Positions 44,610 to 53,618 of a stretch of DNA of 64,000 nt are shown one piece after another. The stretch comes from Dolichospermum compactum NIES-806. GTDB taxonomy: Bacteria > Cyanobacteriota > Cyanobacteriia > Cyanobacteriales > Nostocaceae. The stretch spans positions 1,217,672 to 1,281,671 of the forward strand of contig NZ_AP018316.1 in NCBI RefSeq assembly GCF_002368115.1. Direction: 5' to 3'. Within the stretch, counting starts at the first letter, position 1; each line of letters begins with the position of its first letter. The translations under genes and the position numbers were made by a program. The notes below the pieces were generated by a model that saw only the letters and a program-made list of their open reading frames with translations, made no database searches and was not told the origin of the DNA.

Positions 44610-45375
44610 GTTTATTGTCATAGTTGAAAGTGGTGCAGATGCCAGAACAACGACTAAATTAGCCGAGCGAGTTTTAAAAGAAAAATTCGATTGGTTAGAT
44701 GATGATATTCTGCAACATTGTTTTCAGTGGAGTGGTTTAGAGGAAGGGACAGAATTTTCTTGTTGGAGAGACATTAGAAAAATTATTGATGATGCAAAAA
44801 AACAACTAAAATATAATGAACCCAGATATTTAGGTCATTATAGTAAGGGTGTACCTTTAGAAGCTGATGGAGCAAGAGCTATTAAAGCTCTTAATTTAGT
44901 ACGTTTTTTGCAAAAAACACGACATATTAAAGCTGTTATTTTTATCCGTGATTTAGATAATCAACCAGAACGTAAAGAAGGAATTGAGCAAGCACGTTCA
45001 GCACATATTAATAAAACCCCAAAATTAGAAATTATCATTGGTGCGGCTGATCCAAAACGTGAAGCATGGGTTTTAAATGGGTTTATTGCATCTAATCAAC
45101 AGGAGGAACAAATTCTCGAAGAAATCAAAACTAAATTGAATTTTGATCCTTGCATAGAGTCACACAGATTACGTGCTACTTCTGAGAAAGAGCCTGAACG
45201 AATGAGAAATGTAAAAGTAGTAGTTGAACAGCTAACAGGAAATATGGAACGGGAAAAACTATGTTGGGAAGAGACAAGTTTAAAACATCTACGAGATAGA
45301 GGAGTTGATACGGGTTTAACAGATTATATTCAAGAAGTTGAGGAACGATTAGCTGAAATTCTTGGATCTGAGTAA
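44602..45375 (+). CDS. Toprim-like nuclease partner of the ATPase
   Basis: A 257-residue protein starting with GTG inside the ATPase gene. Toprim-type residues are visible: Glu in 'FIVIVESGADARTT' near residue 8, Asp-x-Asp in 'AVIFIRDLDNQPERKEG' near residue 116, and 'AADPKREAWVLNGFI' near residue 150. These match the metal-binding plan of Toprim nucleases in OLD-like systems, where the ATPase and Toprim parts may be split between two genes. Nuclease action on phage DNA or tRNA is inferred only. Confidence 0.75.
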   Translation: MIEFIVIVESGADARTTTKLAERVLKEKFDWLDDDILQHCFQWSGLEEGTEFSCWRDIRKIIDDAKKQLKYNEPRYLGHYSKGVPLEADGARAIKALNLVRFLQKTRHIKAVIFIRDLDNQPERKEGIEQARSAHINKTPKLEIIIGAADPKREAWVLNGFIASNQQEEQILEEIKTKLNFDPCIESHRLRATSEKEPERMRNVKVVVEQLTGNMEREKLCWEETSLKHLRDRGVDTGLTDYIQEVEERLAEILGSE

Positions 45376-45428
45376 AAACTTTTATAGACTCGTGCTGTAT
45401 TAACTCATTCAGAATAGGATCAAGGAAA

Positions 45429-45665
45429 ATGGAAAAAATAATGCAAAGTTTAAACATCAATCAAACTATCACAGCTTGGTCATCCATTGCCGAAAATGTT
45501 TTTGTCCCTCACACAAAAGAGGAATATGAATACTTGGTTAATATACTTGATACGCTCATTGATCAAATTGGTGAAGATGAAACTCATCCTCTCGCATCTC
45601 TTATGGAAGTTATTGGTGCATTAATTGAAAACTATGAAAATGAACATATTCCCGAATTATTATGA
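45429..45665 (+). CDS. Antitoxin-like protein (HigA-type N-terminal region), copy 1
   Basis: A 78-residue acidic protein 'ITAWSSIAENVFVPHTKEEYEYLVNILDTLIDQIGEDETHPLASLMEVIGALIENYENEHIPEL'. This matches the N-terminal helical region of cyanobacterial HigA-like antitoxins, which often continue into an XRE helix-turn-helix; here the protein ends before it. A second copy at 53,503, with the same 5' flank, is split by an IS. No toxin is adjacent on this strand. Confidence 0.7.
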   Translation: MEKIMQSLNINQTITAWSSIAENVFVPHTKEEYEYLVNILDTLIDQIGEDETHPLASLMEVIGALIENYENEHIPELL

Positions 45666-45713
45666 TAGCTTATCCAATTGGAAACAATACCTTTATAATG
45701 AGTAATTCTCAAA

Positions 45714-46118
45714 CTAGCCTTTATTCCCAGCCCAAAAAATAGCAGTATCTTGATACTTTTTAAACATTGAATCCGCCGTTACCAAAATTATACTTTGCAT
45801 CTGTGCTTGTGCAATGAGCATTCTATCAAAAGGATCTCGATGATGCAAAGGTAAAGCCACCGTTCTGAGTGCATGAGAAGTTGTAATTTCCAAAGATTTC
45901 GCCCCCAATTTCATCATGCGGCTAGAAACGTAACTATCCAGTGGTTCTGGTAATGGTAACTTAGCAATTGCAACTTTTATCCCCATTTCCCACACACTAG
46001 CCACAGAAAGCCATAGTTCATTGCTTTCATCAGCAATATGTGAAATGGCCTCTTCATTCAAACGCTCAGGTTCAGCAAACCACCATAAAAAACATTGTGT
46101 ATCTAGTAATAGTTTCAC
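45714..46118 (-). CDS. vapC: VapC-type PIN-domain toxin
   Basis: A 134-residue PIN ribonuclease. Acidic residues expected for the active site are Asp6 in 'MKLLLDTQCFLWW', Glu in 'SVASVWEMGIK' near residue 44, and Asp in 'HHRDPFDRMLIAQAQ' near residue 95, with a last Asp in 'LVTAD'. Pairs with the Phd-type antitoxin encoded just upstream, overlapping it by 4 bp. Convergent with the antitoxin-like gene at 45,429. Confidence 0.9.
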   Translation of the reverse strand: MKLLLDTQCFLWWFAEPERLNEEAISHIADESNELWLSVASVWEMGIKVAIAKLPLPEPLDSYVSSRMMKLGAKSLEITTSHALRTVALPLHHRDPFDRMLIAQAQMQSIILVTADSMFKKYQDTAIFWAGNKG

Positions 46119-46360
46119 TCCTCATATCCCTCAAACGCTGCCAAAATGTCATCTGGTAAAGGAGCATTAAAGTCTTCTGGAATGACAAATTTTCCTCGAT
46201 CTTGTCCTAAACTATCTCTGCGGTGAGACGAAACACTAAACGGAACTAACTTAGCGACAGGAACACCCCGATTAGAAATAATAATCTCTTCCCCATGTTC
46301 TACACGGGATAATAGGCGTGAAAGGTTGGTTTTAGCTTGATGGATATTTACAGTTTCCAC
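46115..46360 (-). CDS. Phd/YefM-type antitoxin
   Basis: An 81-residue antitoxin: 'METVNIHQAKTNLSRLLSRVEHGEEIIISNRGVPVAKLVPF' is the classic Phd/YefM DNA-binding N-terminus, and the acidic tail ('PEDFNAPLPDDILAAFEGYEE') would bind the PIN toxin. First gene of the pair. Confidence 0.9.
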   Translation of the reverse strand: METVNIHQAKTNLSRLLSRVEHGEEIIISNRGVPVAKLVPFSVSSHRRDSLGQDRGKFVIPEDFNAPLPDDILAAFEGYEE

Positions 46361-46548
46361 AGGTTTATAGCTAAGTCTACAAACTTAGTTTACTTTGATT
46401 CCTTAATTTTGGCAAGAATTCAAAAGAAAACTTCAAATTACAATATGCTACATTTAAAACGGGATAGTCAAAAAGTTACACTACAGTTTAGGTTCCAATA
46501 CTGTTCGGTTAACGAAAATTTCCACGTAAACAACCTATTGTATAAAAC

Positions 46549-46836
46549 GGCGTTGCTGAATTGAGGTATGAAATTGAAAAATCAAAAAAATGAAACTCTT
46601 ACTCTCTGCGACTCTGCGCCTCTGCGTGAAATAAAATCATACTCTTAGAGGATGTTTGAAAAGTTTCCGGCGATTAGAAATCGCTACTACACAAACAAAG
46701 TCCACCTGCGTGGACTAACGAAAAATCAAGGCTTTTGAACCCACGAAGGTGGGTTTCGTCTGTGTAGCCGCGACTTCTAGTCGCCCTTGCAAGTAATAAA
46801 TTAGACTTTTCAAACACCCTCTTAATCAGCAACGCC
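46549..46836. mobile_element. GGCGTTGCTGA-type MITE with 8-bp target duplication
   Basis: Ends GGCGTTGCTGAATTG... and ...TTAATCAGCAACGCC, flanked by TATAAAAC on both sides (46,541-46,548 and 46,837-46,844). Without the inner insertion it would be about 111 bp, the usual size in this window. Confidence 0.88.
46648..46821. mobile_element. Second MITE nested within the first
   Basis: A 174-bp element with ends GAGGATGTTTGAAAAGT / ACTTTTCAAACACCCTC (16 of 17 paired), flanked by TTA on both sides, sitting inside the GGCGTTGCTGA-type MITE. It contains internal inverted sequences ('GTCCACCTGCGTGGAC' and 'CCCACGAAGGTGGG') and no gene. Confidence 0.85.
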
Positions 46837-46991
46837 TATAAAACCAACAAATCATTGAAAATGTTGGGTTTCGTTCCGATTCCTCCGCAACGCTAACGCG
46901 AACAACCCAACCTACGTATTTTTGTTTTTTAGTCTTAACCGAACAGTATTGGATTGGGGTTAGTTGATTGCGTATCATTTATTGTATTGTG

Positions 46992-47075
46992 ATGCAAAAT
47001 CGAGGCATTACTGATGCACTAAGGACAGATGAACATTTTCAGCAAGGAGGGTTTCGAGCATTGTTGAGAAGCTAA
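46992..47075 (+). pseudogene. 3' remnant of a PIN-domain toxin gene
   Basis: The frame 'MQNRGITDALRTDEHFQQGG' plus 'FRALLRS' and a stop matches the C-terminus of VapC-type proteins. A frame just upstream reads 'GLVDCVSFIV', the preceding conserved strand, out of frame. The rest of the gene is missing, cut near the end of the outer nested element. Confidence 0.75.
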
Positions 47076-47208
47076 AATTTTTGTACAATTGATTCATGTA
47101 CCTGTAGAGCGATCGCTCTCAATATCTCAATATCTCAATATCTCAATTATATCTTCAAAAATAAAATGTCCGGTAAAATCTACCGGACACTGGTTATTTT
47201 CCCGTACT

Positions 47209-48135
47209 TTATACCTGTTTATTAAATTCAAATTTTACGCTGGTGAGTTTTTCCGATACAACCCAAAGTTTTTGAGCGATCGCTCGATCTTTGGATAACG
47301 GATTCGATTCCACCTTGACTGGATAACCACCTATCTCCATAAACCCATTTGGACCGAAATATTCCGACCCTTTCAAACCTTCCTCAATTGCCGCTCGCAG
47401 AGTTGGTAATGCACCCATCGTGATATCTTGAGCAAAGATACCATTGAGATATTTCATCACATCACCCGCCGTTCTCTGCAATTCAGTTGCAGTCCAACCC
47501 GGATGTGAAGCATTTACAAGGGTGTTGATTCCCTGCTCTTTTAGTTTCCGGTCGAGTTCGTAGGTAAAATAAAGATTAGCAAGTTTGCTATCACCGTAAG
47601 CCGTCCATTGGGCATAATTTCTCTTTTCCCAATTCAAATCATCGAAATCTAGTTTGCCAAAATTATGTGCGCCGCTGGAAACATTAACAATTCGTGAACC
47701 TTGCGTGCTAATCAAAAGTTTTAAAATTTGTCCCGTCAAAGCAAAATGTCCGAGATGATTAGTTCCAAATTGTAATTCAAAACCATCTGTAGTTTTTGAA
47801 TACGGTGGAATCATTACACCCGCATTATTAATCAATAAATCCAAACGTGAATAATTTTTCTGAAAGTTTTCCGCGAAATTTTTAACCGATGCTAAATTCG
47901 CCAAATCAAGTTCCATTACCCGAACATCAGCATCTTTATTCTGTTGAATAATTTTCGCCAACGCCTTATTTCCTTTCTCCAAATTACGAACCGCAATGAT
48001 CACAGATGCTTGTTTATTAGCTAAAACCCGCGCCGTTTCATAACCGATACCGCTACTTGAACCTGTGACAATTACTATTCTGCCTTTTTGACTCAGAATA
48101 TTTTCCGTGTTCCATTTTTCGTTTTTCATCATCAT
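47209..48135 (-). CDS. Short-chain dehydrogenase/reductase
   Basis: A 308-residue Rossmann-fold oxidoreductase of the retinol-dehydrogenase-like group. 'IVIVTGSSSGIGYETARVL' near residue 19 is the NAD(P) loop, 'LLINNAGVM' the N-A-G motif, the catalytic Ser is in 'IVNVSSGAH' and Tyr/Lys in 'AYGDSKLAN'. The substrate is unknown. The gene looks chromosomal rather than mobile. The 3' end overlaps a HIP1 site. Confidence 0.9.
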   Translation of the reverse strand: MMMKNEKWNTENILSQKGRIVIVTGSSSGIGYETARVLANKQASVIIAVRNLEKGNKALAKIIQQNKDADVRVMELDLANLASVKNFAENFQKNYSRLDLLINNAGVMIPPYSKTTDGFELQFGTNHLGHFALTGQILKLLISTQGSRIVNVSSGAHNFGKLDFDDLNWEKRNYAQWTAYGDSKLANLYFTYELDRKLKEQGINTLVNASHPGWTATELQRTAGDVMKYLNGIFAQDITMGALPTLRAAIEEGLKGSEYFGPNGFMEIGGYPVKVESNPLSKDRAIAQKLWVVSEKLTSVKFEFNKQV

Positions 48136-48423
48136 AAGATAGTTAAATTAACTAATTTACACAAATAAATACCACATTCAACTTAGTGAAAACATTTAAT
48201 TTTTCAGCTTTGTTTAAGACAAGATTATCTACGTATAACATACTAGACTTATTTTAAACTCCTATGTACACCCCAAAATGTGAAAACAATCTTAATAATT
48301 TGTAATTACTTATATCCTTTCTTACTTCGCGTCTTTGCTCCTTTGTATCTTAGCGCGAAACTTACCTGAAAATGACTGTAATTGTAGTTGCTATAATCAA
48401 AACAAACTTAAAAACACCCTGCC

Positions 48424-49002
48424 ATGATCGCCATTCCCCAACAACTGCCAAAAATGACCATTGAGGAATATTTCACCTGGGAACTTGACCAGGATATTCG
48501 CTATGAATACATCAACGGCGAAGTTTTTGCCATGACAGGTGGGACAGTTCCCCACAATGATATTGCTCTCAATCTTTACAGACCTCTATATTCTCATCTT
48601 CGTCCTAGAGGTTGTCGAGTCAATGTATCAGATGTGAAGGTGCAAGTTACCCCTAAAAGTCCATATTTTTATCCTGATCTTATCGTTAGTTGCCACCCTG
48701 ATGACCTCAACGCCCGCAAATTTATCCAAAATCCTAAATTAATTGTGGAAGTTCTTGCTCCTGGTACAAGCAGTAAAGATAGAGGAGAAAAATTCAGATA
48801 TTATTTAACAATGCCCAGTTTACAAGAATACATCTTGATTGATTCAGGAAAAATCTCCGTTGAACGTTACTGTCGAGGAGAAGGGAGAATGTGGCTTTAT
48901 TATCCATACATGACTGGAGACATCATCACCTTATCAAGTATTGAATTTGAATTTCCCATAGAAATGCTTTATGATGGTGTAGGATTGGAAATAGAAACAT
49001 AA
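48424..49002 (+). CDS. Uma2-family putative endonuclease
   Basis: A 192-residue Uma2 protein: 'MTIEEYFTWELDQDIRYEYINGEVFAMTGGTVPHNDIALNLYRPL', 'YFYPDLIVSC' (Asp), 'PKLIVEVLAPGTSSKDRGEKFRYYLTMPSLQEYILID' (Glu then Lys). The PD-(D/E)XK pattern is complete. Activity not demonstrated for the group as a whole. Confidence 0.88.
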   Translation: MIAIPQQLPKMTIEEYFTWELDQDIRYEYINGEVFAMTGGTVPHNDIALNLYRPLYSHLRPRGCRVNVSDVKVQVTPKSPYFYPDLIVSCHPDDLNARKFIQNPKLIVEVLAPGTSSKDRGEKFRYYLTMPSLQEYILIDSGKISVERYCRGEGRMWLYYPYMTGDIITLSSIEFEFPIEMLYDGVGLEIET

Positions 49003-49063
49003 AAATATATTTCCAAGATAAGTTTGATAAATGTCAGTTAAAATTTAATCCCTTATTAAAATT

Positions 49064-49642
49064 ATGGCCAAGCGGAAAAAAAGCAATCTTCAATGGATTA
49101 AAGAAACCCTGGAATTAAGCCCGGATCATCATTGGGAAGGTCCTGATGATTATAAGATTTTTGTAGCTGGGAGAGGCGCGGTTCGCTTCAATGTTCCCCA
49201 AAATTGGGTGTTTGAACCACAAGAGAAATCTTTTAAGTTCATGGATAAAAAACCACCTGATGATGATTGTTGTTTAGAGGTATCTTACAATCATTTACCC
49301 CCCAATGACTGGACACTGTTTCCCCTTAAACATACTTTGAAAAAAATCATGGAAGATGACAGCCGTGATGTTATTGAAAGGGGAGAGGTGATTACTGTTA
49401 AGCGACAAACAGCCCGGATTATGTGGTGTGAAATTAAATTTATTGACACTCAAGCTGAACCCAGGGAAGCTTTTTCTCGGACTTGTGTGGGTTTGGGTTC
49501 AAATATTCAATGTTTAATTACTTTTGATTATTGGGCAGATCAAGCAGAGCAATTAATCCCGATTTGGGATGAAGTGATGCGGAGTTTGACACTAGGATTA
49601 TATATCAGAGATCCGAGAACTGGTTTAGCTTTTCCTGATTAA
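49064..49642 (+). CDS. Conserved cyanobacterial protein of unknown function
   Basis: A 192-residue soluble protein with no recognised domain: 'MAKRKKSNLQWIKETLELSPDHHWEGPDDYKIFVAGRGAVRFNVPQNWVF' and a C-terminal 'IWDEVMRSLTLGLYIRDPRTGLAF'. The pattern of a short beta-rich 'protein secretion/lipid carrier-like' fold (as in DUF1795) is possible but not clear. Follows the Uma2 gene by 61 bp. Confidence 0.65.
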   Translation: MAKRKKSNLQWIKETLELSPDHHWEGPDDYKIFVAGRGAVRFNVPQNWVFEPQEKSFKFMDKKPPDDDCCLEVSYNHLPPNDWTLFPLKHTLKKIMEDDSRDVIERGEVITVKRQTARIMWCEIKFIDTQAEPREAFSRTCVGLGSNIQCLITFDYWADQAEQLIPIWDEVMRSLTLGLYIRDPRTGLAFPD

Positions 49643-49819
49643 AATGCCGAAAAAACAATCTCAGATTGAGTTTGTGCATGACGAATGGAGGTTGTTGGTT
49701 TGACAGTAGGTAATGCGAATTTGGGTTAATTGTGGATTTTTGTTAAGATTATTTCCCAGATTTTGGGTAAACTGGAAGCGAGAAAGTAAACCATTACACA
49801 GATTCGTAATTCAATATTC

Positions 49820-50335
49820 ATGGCAAATCCCACCGCAACTCTAGAAACTTCCCTTGGTACTATTACTCTTGAGCTATTTACCGATGTTATGCCCATAACG
49901 GCGGGAAATTTCATCAAATTGGCTAAAAGTGGGTTTTATGATGGTCTGCATTTCCACCGTGTGATTAATAACTTCATGGTGCAGTTTGGTTGTCCTTACA
50001 GTAAAGATCCTAGCTCTCCGCGTGCGGGTACAGGCAATGGTCCTGATGGGTGCATTCAAGATGAGCATCCTGAAGACGGGAAACTTTCTAACGAACCAGG
50101 AACTCTCTCTATGGCTAATACGGGGAGACCTAATAGTGGTAGTTGCCAGTTTTTTATCAACACTGTCCACAATCACTATCTGGATTGGTTTACACCTGGT
50201 CAATCTAAACACCCTGTTTTCGGTCGAGTTACTGAAGGGATGGATGTATTGAAAGCCATTGAAACTACTCCCACCGGTGCAGGCGATCGCCCTAAAACTC
50301 CAGTTAAAATGATCAAAGTAACTATCCACGAATAA
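49820..50335 (+). CDS. Cyclophilin-type peptidyl-prolyl cis-trans isomerase
   Basis: A 171-residue single-domain cyclophilin without signal peptide. Active-site segments are '[16 protein letters not shown]' (Arg and Phe near residues 44-52), '[22 protein letters not shown]' (Gln-Phe-Phe) and '[14 protein letters not shown]'. It catalyses prolyl bond isomerisation in the cytosol. A housekeeping-type gene inside what appears to be the nifD element. Confidence 0.93.
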   Translation: MANPTATLETSLGTITLELFTDVMPITAGNFIKLAKSGFYDGLHFHRVINNFMVQFGCPYSKDPSSPRAGTGNGPDGCIQDEHPEDGKLSNEPGTLSMANTGRPNSGSCQFFINTVHNHYLDWFTPGQSKHPVFGRVTEGMDVLKAIETTPTGAGDRPKTPVKMIKVTIHE

Positions 50336-50390
50336 AATCAAGGATTAGTGCGGAGGCTTCTCCGCACACCGCTATCTTTAAGCAAAATCC

Positions 50391-50531
50391 GGCGTTGCTG
50401 ATTAAGAGTATGATTTTATTATGCCTACGGCACGCTGCGCGAACACGCAGAGGCGCAGAGTCGCAGAGTCGCAGAGAGTAAGAGTTTCATTTTTTTGATT
50501 TTTCAATTTCATACCTCAATTCAGCAACGCC
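50391..50531. mobile_element. GGCGTTGCTGA-type MITE with 8-bp duplication and an inner small repeat
   Basis: Ends GGCGTTGCTGATTAAG / TTCAGCAACGCC, flanked by CAAAATCC at 50,383-50,390 and 50,532-50,539. It is about 30 bp longer than its relatives because a small repeat (TGCCTACGGCACGCTGCGCGAAC region) has inserted and a 'CGCAGAGT' unit is duplicated. Confidence 0.88.
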
Positions 50532-50589
50532 CAAAATCCTATATTGCTCATGAAAGAACTCCACAGAAAAACTAATCATATCAAACAAA

Positions 50590-51165
50590 CTAACTTTGAG
50601 TTTCTTCTTCAGTAAAAATAGGAGGCCATAATTCAGAAACGGCTAATTCCCAACCGGGAAAAAGTTCTGGTAAAGTTAAAATATCGCCATTATTTAAAAT
50701 AGTTGGTTCACCTTGATGACGATAAACAGTTACAGTTTCTTCATCAGGATCAATTAAAATTCCCATTACAGCACCTAATGTGATAAAGTTGAGAATTTTA
50801 GTAACTAAAGGTTTAATTCTATCACTTTGAGATTTAATTTCTACTACTAAATCAGGTACAAGTTCCCCAAAATAACGGGGACTTTGACGCAGACGTGCAG
50901 CCCGCACAAAAGAAACATCTGGTGCCGTGAGGTTGCTATCAGGTAAAATAAAACCCCCAGCAGAATCAAATACTCTTCCTAAACGACGAGGATTTACCCA
51001 AGCGAAGAGAAAAGCAATTAACCGACTACTAATTTCACTAGATACAATATCTGATGGACCCACAATAGAAATTCTCCCATTTGTTAATTCAACATCGTAA
51101 TCTAAACCAGCTTCACTAAAAGCAGTTTGGACTTGTTCTACATCTTTAAGGGTCATGATTGGCAT
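50590..51165 (-). CDS. Uma2-family putative endonuclease
   Basis: A 191-residue Uma2 protein with 'YDVELTNGRISIVGPSDIVSSEISSRLIAFLFAW', 'LTAPDVSFV' (Asp), 'GELVPDLVVEIKSQSDRIKPLVTKILNF' (Glu-x-Lys) and 'GILIDPDEETVTVYR'. Complete PD-(D/E)XK pattern. Role unknown. Neighbour of another Uma2 gene on the same strand. Confidence 0.88.
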   Translation of the reverse strand: MPIMTLKDVEQVQTAFSEAGLDYDVELTNGRISIVGPSDIVSSEISSRLIAFLFAWVNPRRLGRVFDSAGGFILPDSNLTAPDVSFVRAARLRQSPRYFGELVPDLVVEIKSQSDRIKPLVTKILNFITLGAVMGILIDPDEETVTVYRHQGEPTILNNGDILTLPELFPGWELAVSELWPPIFTEEETQS

Positions 51166-51231
51166 AAAATAATCCTCGTAATATACAAAATTGGGGTAAT
51201 TAAAACAAACACAATTTGATTTTATATTTCC

Positions 51232-51978
51232 TTAAATCCTATCTGGATCAATATTTAACTCTCTCAATTTTGCGGCTAACCTTTGAGATTTTTCATTTGA
51301 TATTTTCGCTCTTTCTGCTTCCATTGCTGCTCTTGTTGCTTCCATCTCTGCGCTTTCTTCCGGTGTGGGAACTAAAACTCCTGATGATGTAAAATATCTT
51401 AATAAACCCTTATAAATTCCTAAATATAACCCCAATTCTTCACTCCATAAATGTCCTTTTTCGTTAGGTTCTAAGGGTCGATATTTGCCACTAATTAAAT
51501 TAAATCCTGCAAATTCTAATGTATAAGGATCAAACCAAAAATAATCAGGTGTACGGAAAGTATCTTGATAAAGTAATTTTTTAGTTTCTCTATCAGTTTT
51601 AGCTGTAGTTGGTGAAAGAATTTCGACAATAACATGAGGATATTTGCCATTTTCTTCCCACACTACCCAACTTTTTCTAGTTTTTCGTTCTGTTCCTAAA
51701 ACCACGAAAAAATCTGGACCTCTAACATCTTCTGATTTCTTTTGATGCGGACTATAGTAAATACTCAAGTTTCCTACAGCATAAAAATCAGTTCTTTCCT
51801 TCCACAGCCATTCTAAACATTTTAAAAGGAGGATAATTTGACGTAAATGCAGTTCTGTTTCCACGGGAGGTTCATCACTATATAGGTCACTGGGTGGGAA
51901 AATGATATCTTCTGATATATCTTCTGATGTGTTAGTTTGTAATTCCAGTGCTTGAGTAATCATCATGTATGATACCAA
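51232..51978 (-). CDS. Uma2-family protein with C-terminal coiled coil
   Basis: A 248-residue Uma2 variant. The nuclease-like core shows 'VRGPDFFVVL' (Asp) and 'YPHVIVEILSPTTAKTDRETKKLLYQDTFRTPDYFWFDP'. After residue ~205 a charged coiled coil follows ('EESAEMEATRAAMEAERAKISNEKSQRLAAKLRELNIDPD'), a common arrangement in cyanobacterial Uma2 proteins that may support dimerisation. Confidence 0.88.
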   Translation of the reverse strand: MVSYMMITQALELQTNTSEDISEDIIFPPSDLYSDEPPVETELHLRQIILLLKCLEWLWKERTDFYAVGNLSIYYSPHQKKSEDVRGPDFFVVLGTERKTRKSWVVWEENGKYPHVIVEILSPTTAKTDRETKKLLYQDTFRTPDYFWFDPYTLEFAGFNLISGKYRPLEPNEKGHLWSEELGLYLGIYKGLLRYFTSSGVLVPTPEESAEMEATRAAMEAERAKISNEKSQRLAAKLRELNIDPDRI

Positions 51979-52441
51979 GTAATTATTGGTTTATTGTAGC
52001 ATTAATTGTCAATTACTTTCACTGAATTATCGCAAATCTCTTAAACATTTGCCATAGCTTTTTGCCGTCATCCACGCGATCTAAAAATTGCTCGACCAAA
52101 AGGAACTTACCTTAAGGGACTCCCAATTAAAAAAATACCCAAAAATTTCTTGTAGTGCGGGACGAATTGCCCGCTAATCATCAAGGACGGGCAGGATGCC
52201 CAGCCCACGAAATTGGGTAATTTATTTTTTGGTGTTCCCTAATATTATTATTTCTTGTAGTGCGGGCATCTTGCCCGCAAGAATTATACAAATTAAATGC
52301 ACAACAGCTTAGATCATTAGATAATAGCATAGATGATTACTTATGGTAACTATTCATAGTAACTATTGGACTGAGTTGGCACAAGGTTGTTAAATACTGT
52401 TGAGACGTTTTTTAACTTCCCCTTTGATATTTCCTGTTAGT
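51979..52441. other. Spacer with hairpin repeats
   Basis: No gene is seen. Two copies of a 'TTTCTTGTAGTGCGGG' dispersed repeat (near 52,148 and 52,251) occur, one with 'GGACGGGCAGGATGCCCAGCCCACG', the other with 'GGGCATCTTGCCCGC'. These are inverted-repeat families also present in the nif region. Confidence 0.55.
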
Positions 52442-53074
52442 ATGCATACCAACCCCTTTAAACAATTACAAGCCAATCTTTCTGTAACCGCTGCTACTAT
52501 AGCCTTGTTGGTTACTGCGCCATCAATGGCTCATGGTCAAGTTAATAGTACCACCACTAAGCCGACCTCATCAAATTCTAAGACATCAGTAGTTAATATA
52601 TCCATTACTGAGGCTGAAGTCCTGGCTGCTCAAAAAGCCTGGGGTGAAGCATTGGTTTCCATTAGTACCACCTATGATGAAAAGGGGATAGCCGCTGCTA
52701 GAACATTGGCTGACAATATAATAGATAAAGCATACGCTTATCAATCGGGATTGGTGTTGTTCAAACCAACCTTGACAACTGGAGACCAGACCTTCCGCAC
52801 GACACACAAAGGAGCTTTGTCTTATTTTGTGGGTGGTGATTCCTCTTTCCCTAAAGATACTGGTTTTGCTCTCAAAGGATGGCGAAAGGTGGAAATTCGC
52901 AACGCTGGTATTTTTATTGTTGGTAATACTGCTACCACTATGGGTAATGTTTCCATAACTGATAAAACAGGTAAAGTCACAACGGTAGATAAAACCTGGC
53001 AGTTTGTTAGAGGTGGTGATGGTAAATTGCGTATTATTCTACACCATTCTTCTCTGCCCTATAGTCCAAAATAA
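52442..53074 (+). CDS. Secreted NTF2/SnoaL-like protein
   Basis: From ATG 52442 a 210-residue protein with an N-terminal signal sequence ('LSVTAATIALLVTAPSMAHGQ', likely cleaved after A-H-G or nearby). The mature part after a Ser/Thr-rich linker ('ITEAEVLAAQKAWGEALVSISTTYDEKG', 'TWQFVRGGDGKLRIILHHSSLPYSP') has the shape of a SnoaL/DUF4440-type cone fold, where the ending 'G.LRI..HHSS.P' is characteristic. Substrate unknown; probably periplasmic. The frame is open upstream to 52400. Confidence 0.75.
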   Translation: MHTNPFKQLQANLSVTAATIALLVTAPSMAHGQVNSTTTKPTSSNSKTSVVNISITEAEVLAAQKAWGEALVSISTTYDEKGIAAARTLADNIIDKAYAYQSGLVLFKPTLTTGDQTFRTTHKGALSYFVGGDSSFPKDTGFALKGWRKVEIRNAGIFIVGNTATTMGNVSITDKTGKVTTVDKTWQFVRGGDGKLRIILHHSSLPYSPK

Positions 53075-53208
53075 ACATGGAATAGATCCCCAACTTCTCT
53101 AAGAAGTAAGGTATCTGAATAACTCTAATCGCATTAAAATAAGGTTGTTAATTTGACGGTAATTAATTGTCTGATAGTGTAGCGTGGCGCAAGCCATATC
53201 AGGATTTC

Positions 53209-53322
53209 GGCGTTGCTGATTAAGGGTATGAATTTTAGTCTCACGCAAAGGCGCAAAGACGTACTGAGGTTTGAGTTTTAAAGATTCAATTTGGGAATTT
53301 CATACCTCAATTCAGCAACGCC
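53209..53322. mobile_element. GGCGTTGCTGA-type MITE, older copy
   Basis: Ends GGCGTTGCTGATTAAGG / TTCAGCAACGCC, 114 bp, with a variant centre ('TCTCACGCAAAGGCGCAAAGACG'). No clear target duplication remains, so it is probably an older insertion. Confidence 0.8.
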
Positions 53323-53502
53323 AAAAATCTATATTCGTGCAGTGTTATACTCAAAACGGCTAAAACTTGGACTTTTTTATAATACAAATAACAGTCTCAA
53401 AGCCTCTCCCTGTTGCGGGGAGAGGTTTGGATAGGGGTTGCATATTTAGTTAAACAATAAACCGTTTGCAGTGTTAACTCATCCAGAATACGATCAAGGA
53501 AA

Positions 53503-53618
53503 ATGGAAAGAATAATGCAAAACTTAAACATCACTCAAACTATTACAGCTTGGTCATCCATTGCCGAAAATATTTTTGTTCCTCACACAGAAGAAAAATA
53601 TGAACATCTAGTTAATAT
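53503..53618 (+). pseudogene. Antitoxin-like protein copy 2, 5' part, split by an IS
   Basis: ATG 53503 gives 'MERIMQNLNITQTITAWSSI' and on to 'EEKYEHLVN', nearly the same as the gene at 45,429, including the shared 5' flank ('CAAGGAAAATGGA'). The IS at 53,619 interrupts after 'LVNI'. The 3' part follows the IS at 54,781. Confidence 0.88.

Larger units (their letters stand above)
46495..46952. mobile_element. Outer element with 18-bp perfect inverted ends, containing nested MITEs
   Basis: CCAATACTGTTCGGTTAA at 46,495-46,512 and its exact inverse at 46,935-46,952 bound 458 bp with no gene. Inside lies a GGCGTTGCTGA-type MITE (46,549-46,836), which itself contains a third element (46,648-46,821). 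It looks like a remnant or non-autonomous form of an IS that later received two further insertions. Confidence 0.75.

Noticed and set aside
46337..46564. 75-codon frame starting before the Phd antitoxin and running into the MITE
   Set aside because: It crosses the end of a mobile element and shows no family pattern.
49874..50341. Antisense and alternative frames over the cyclophilin gene
   Set aside because: The cyclophilin frame has clear active-site motifs; the others are overlaps without motif support.
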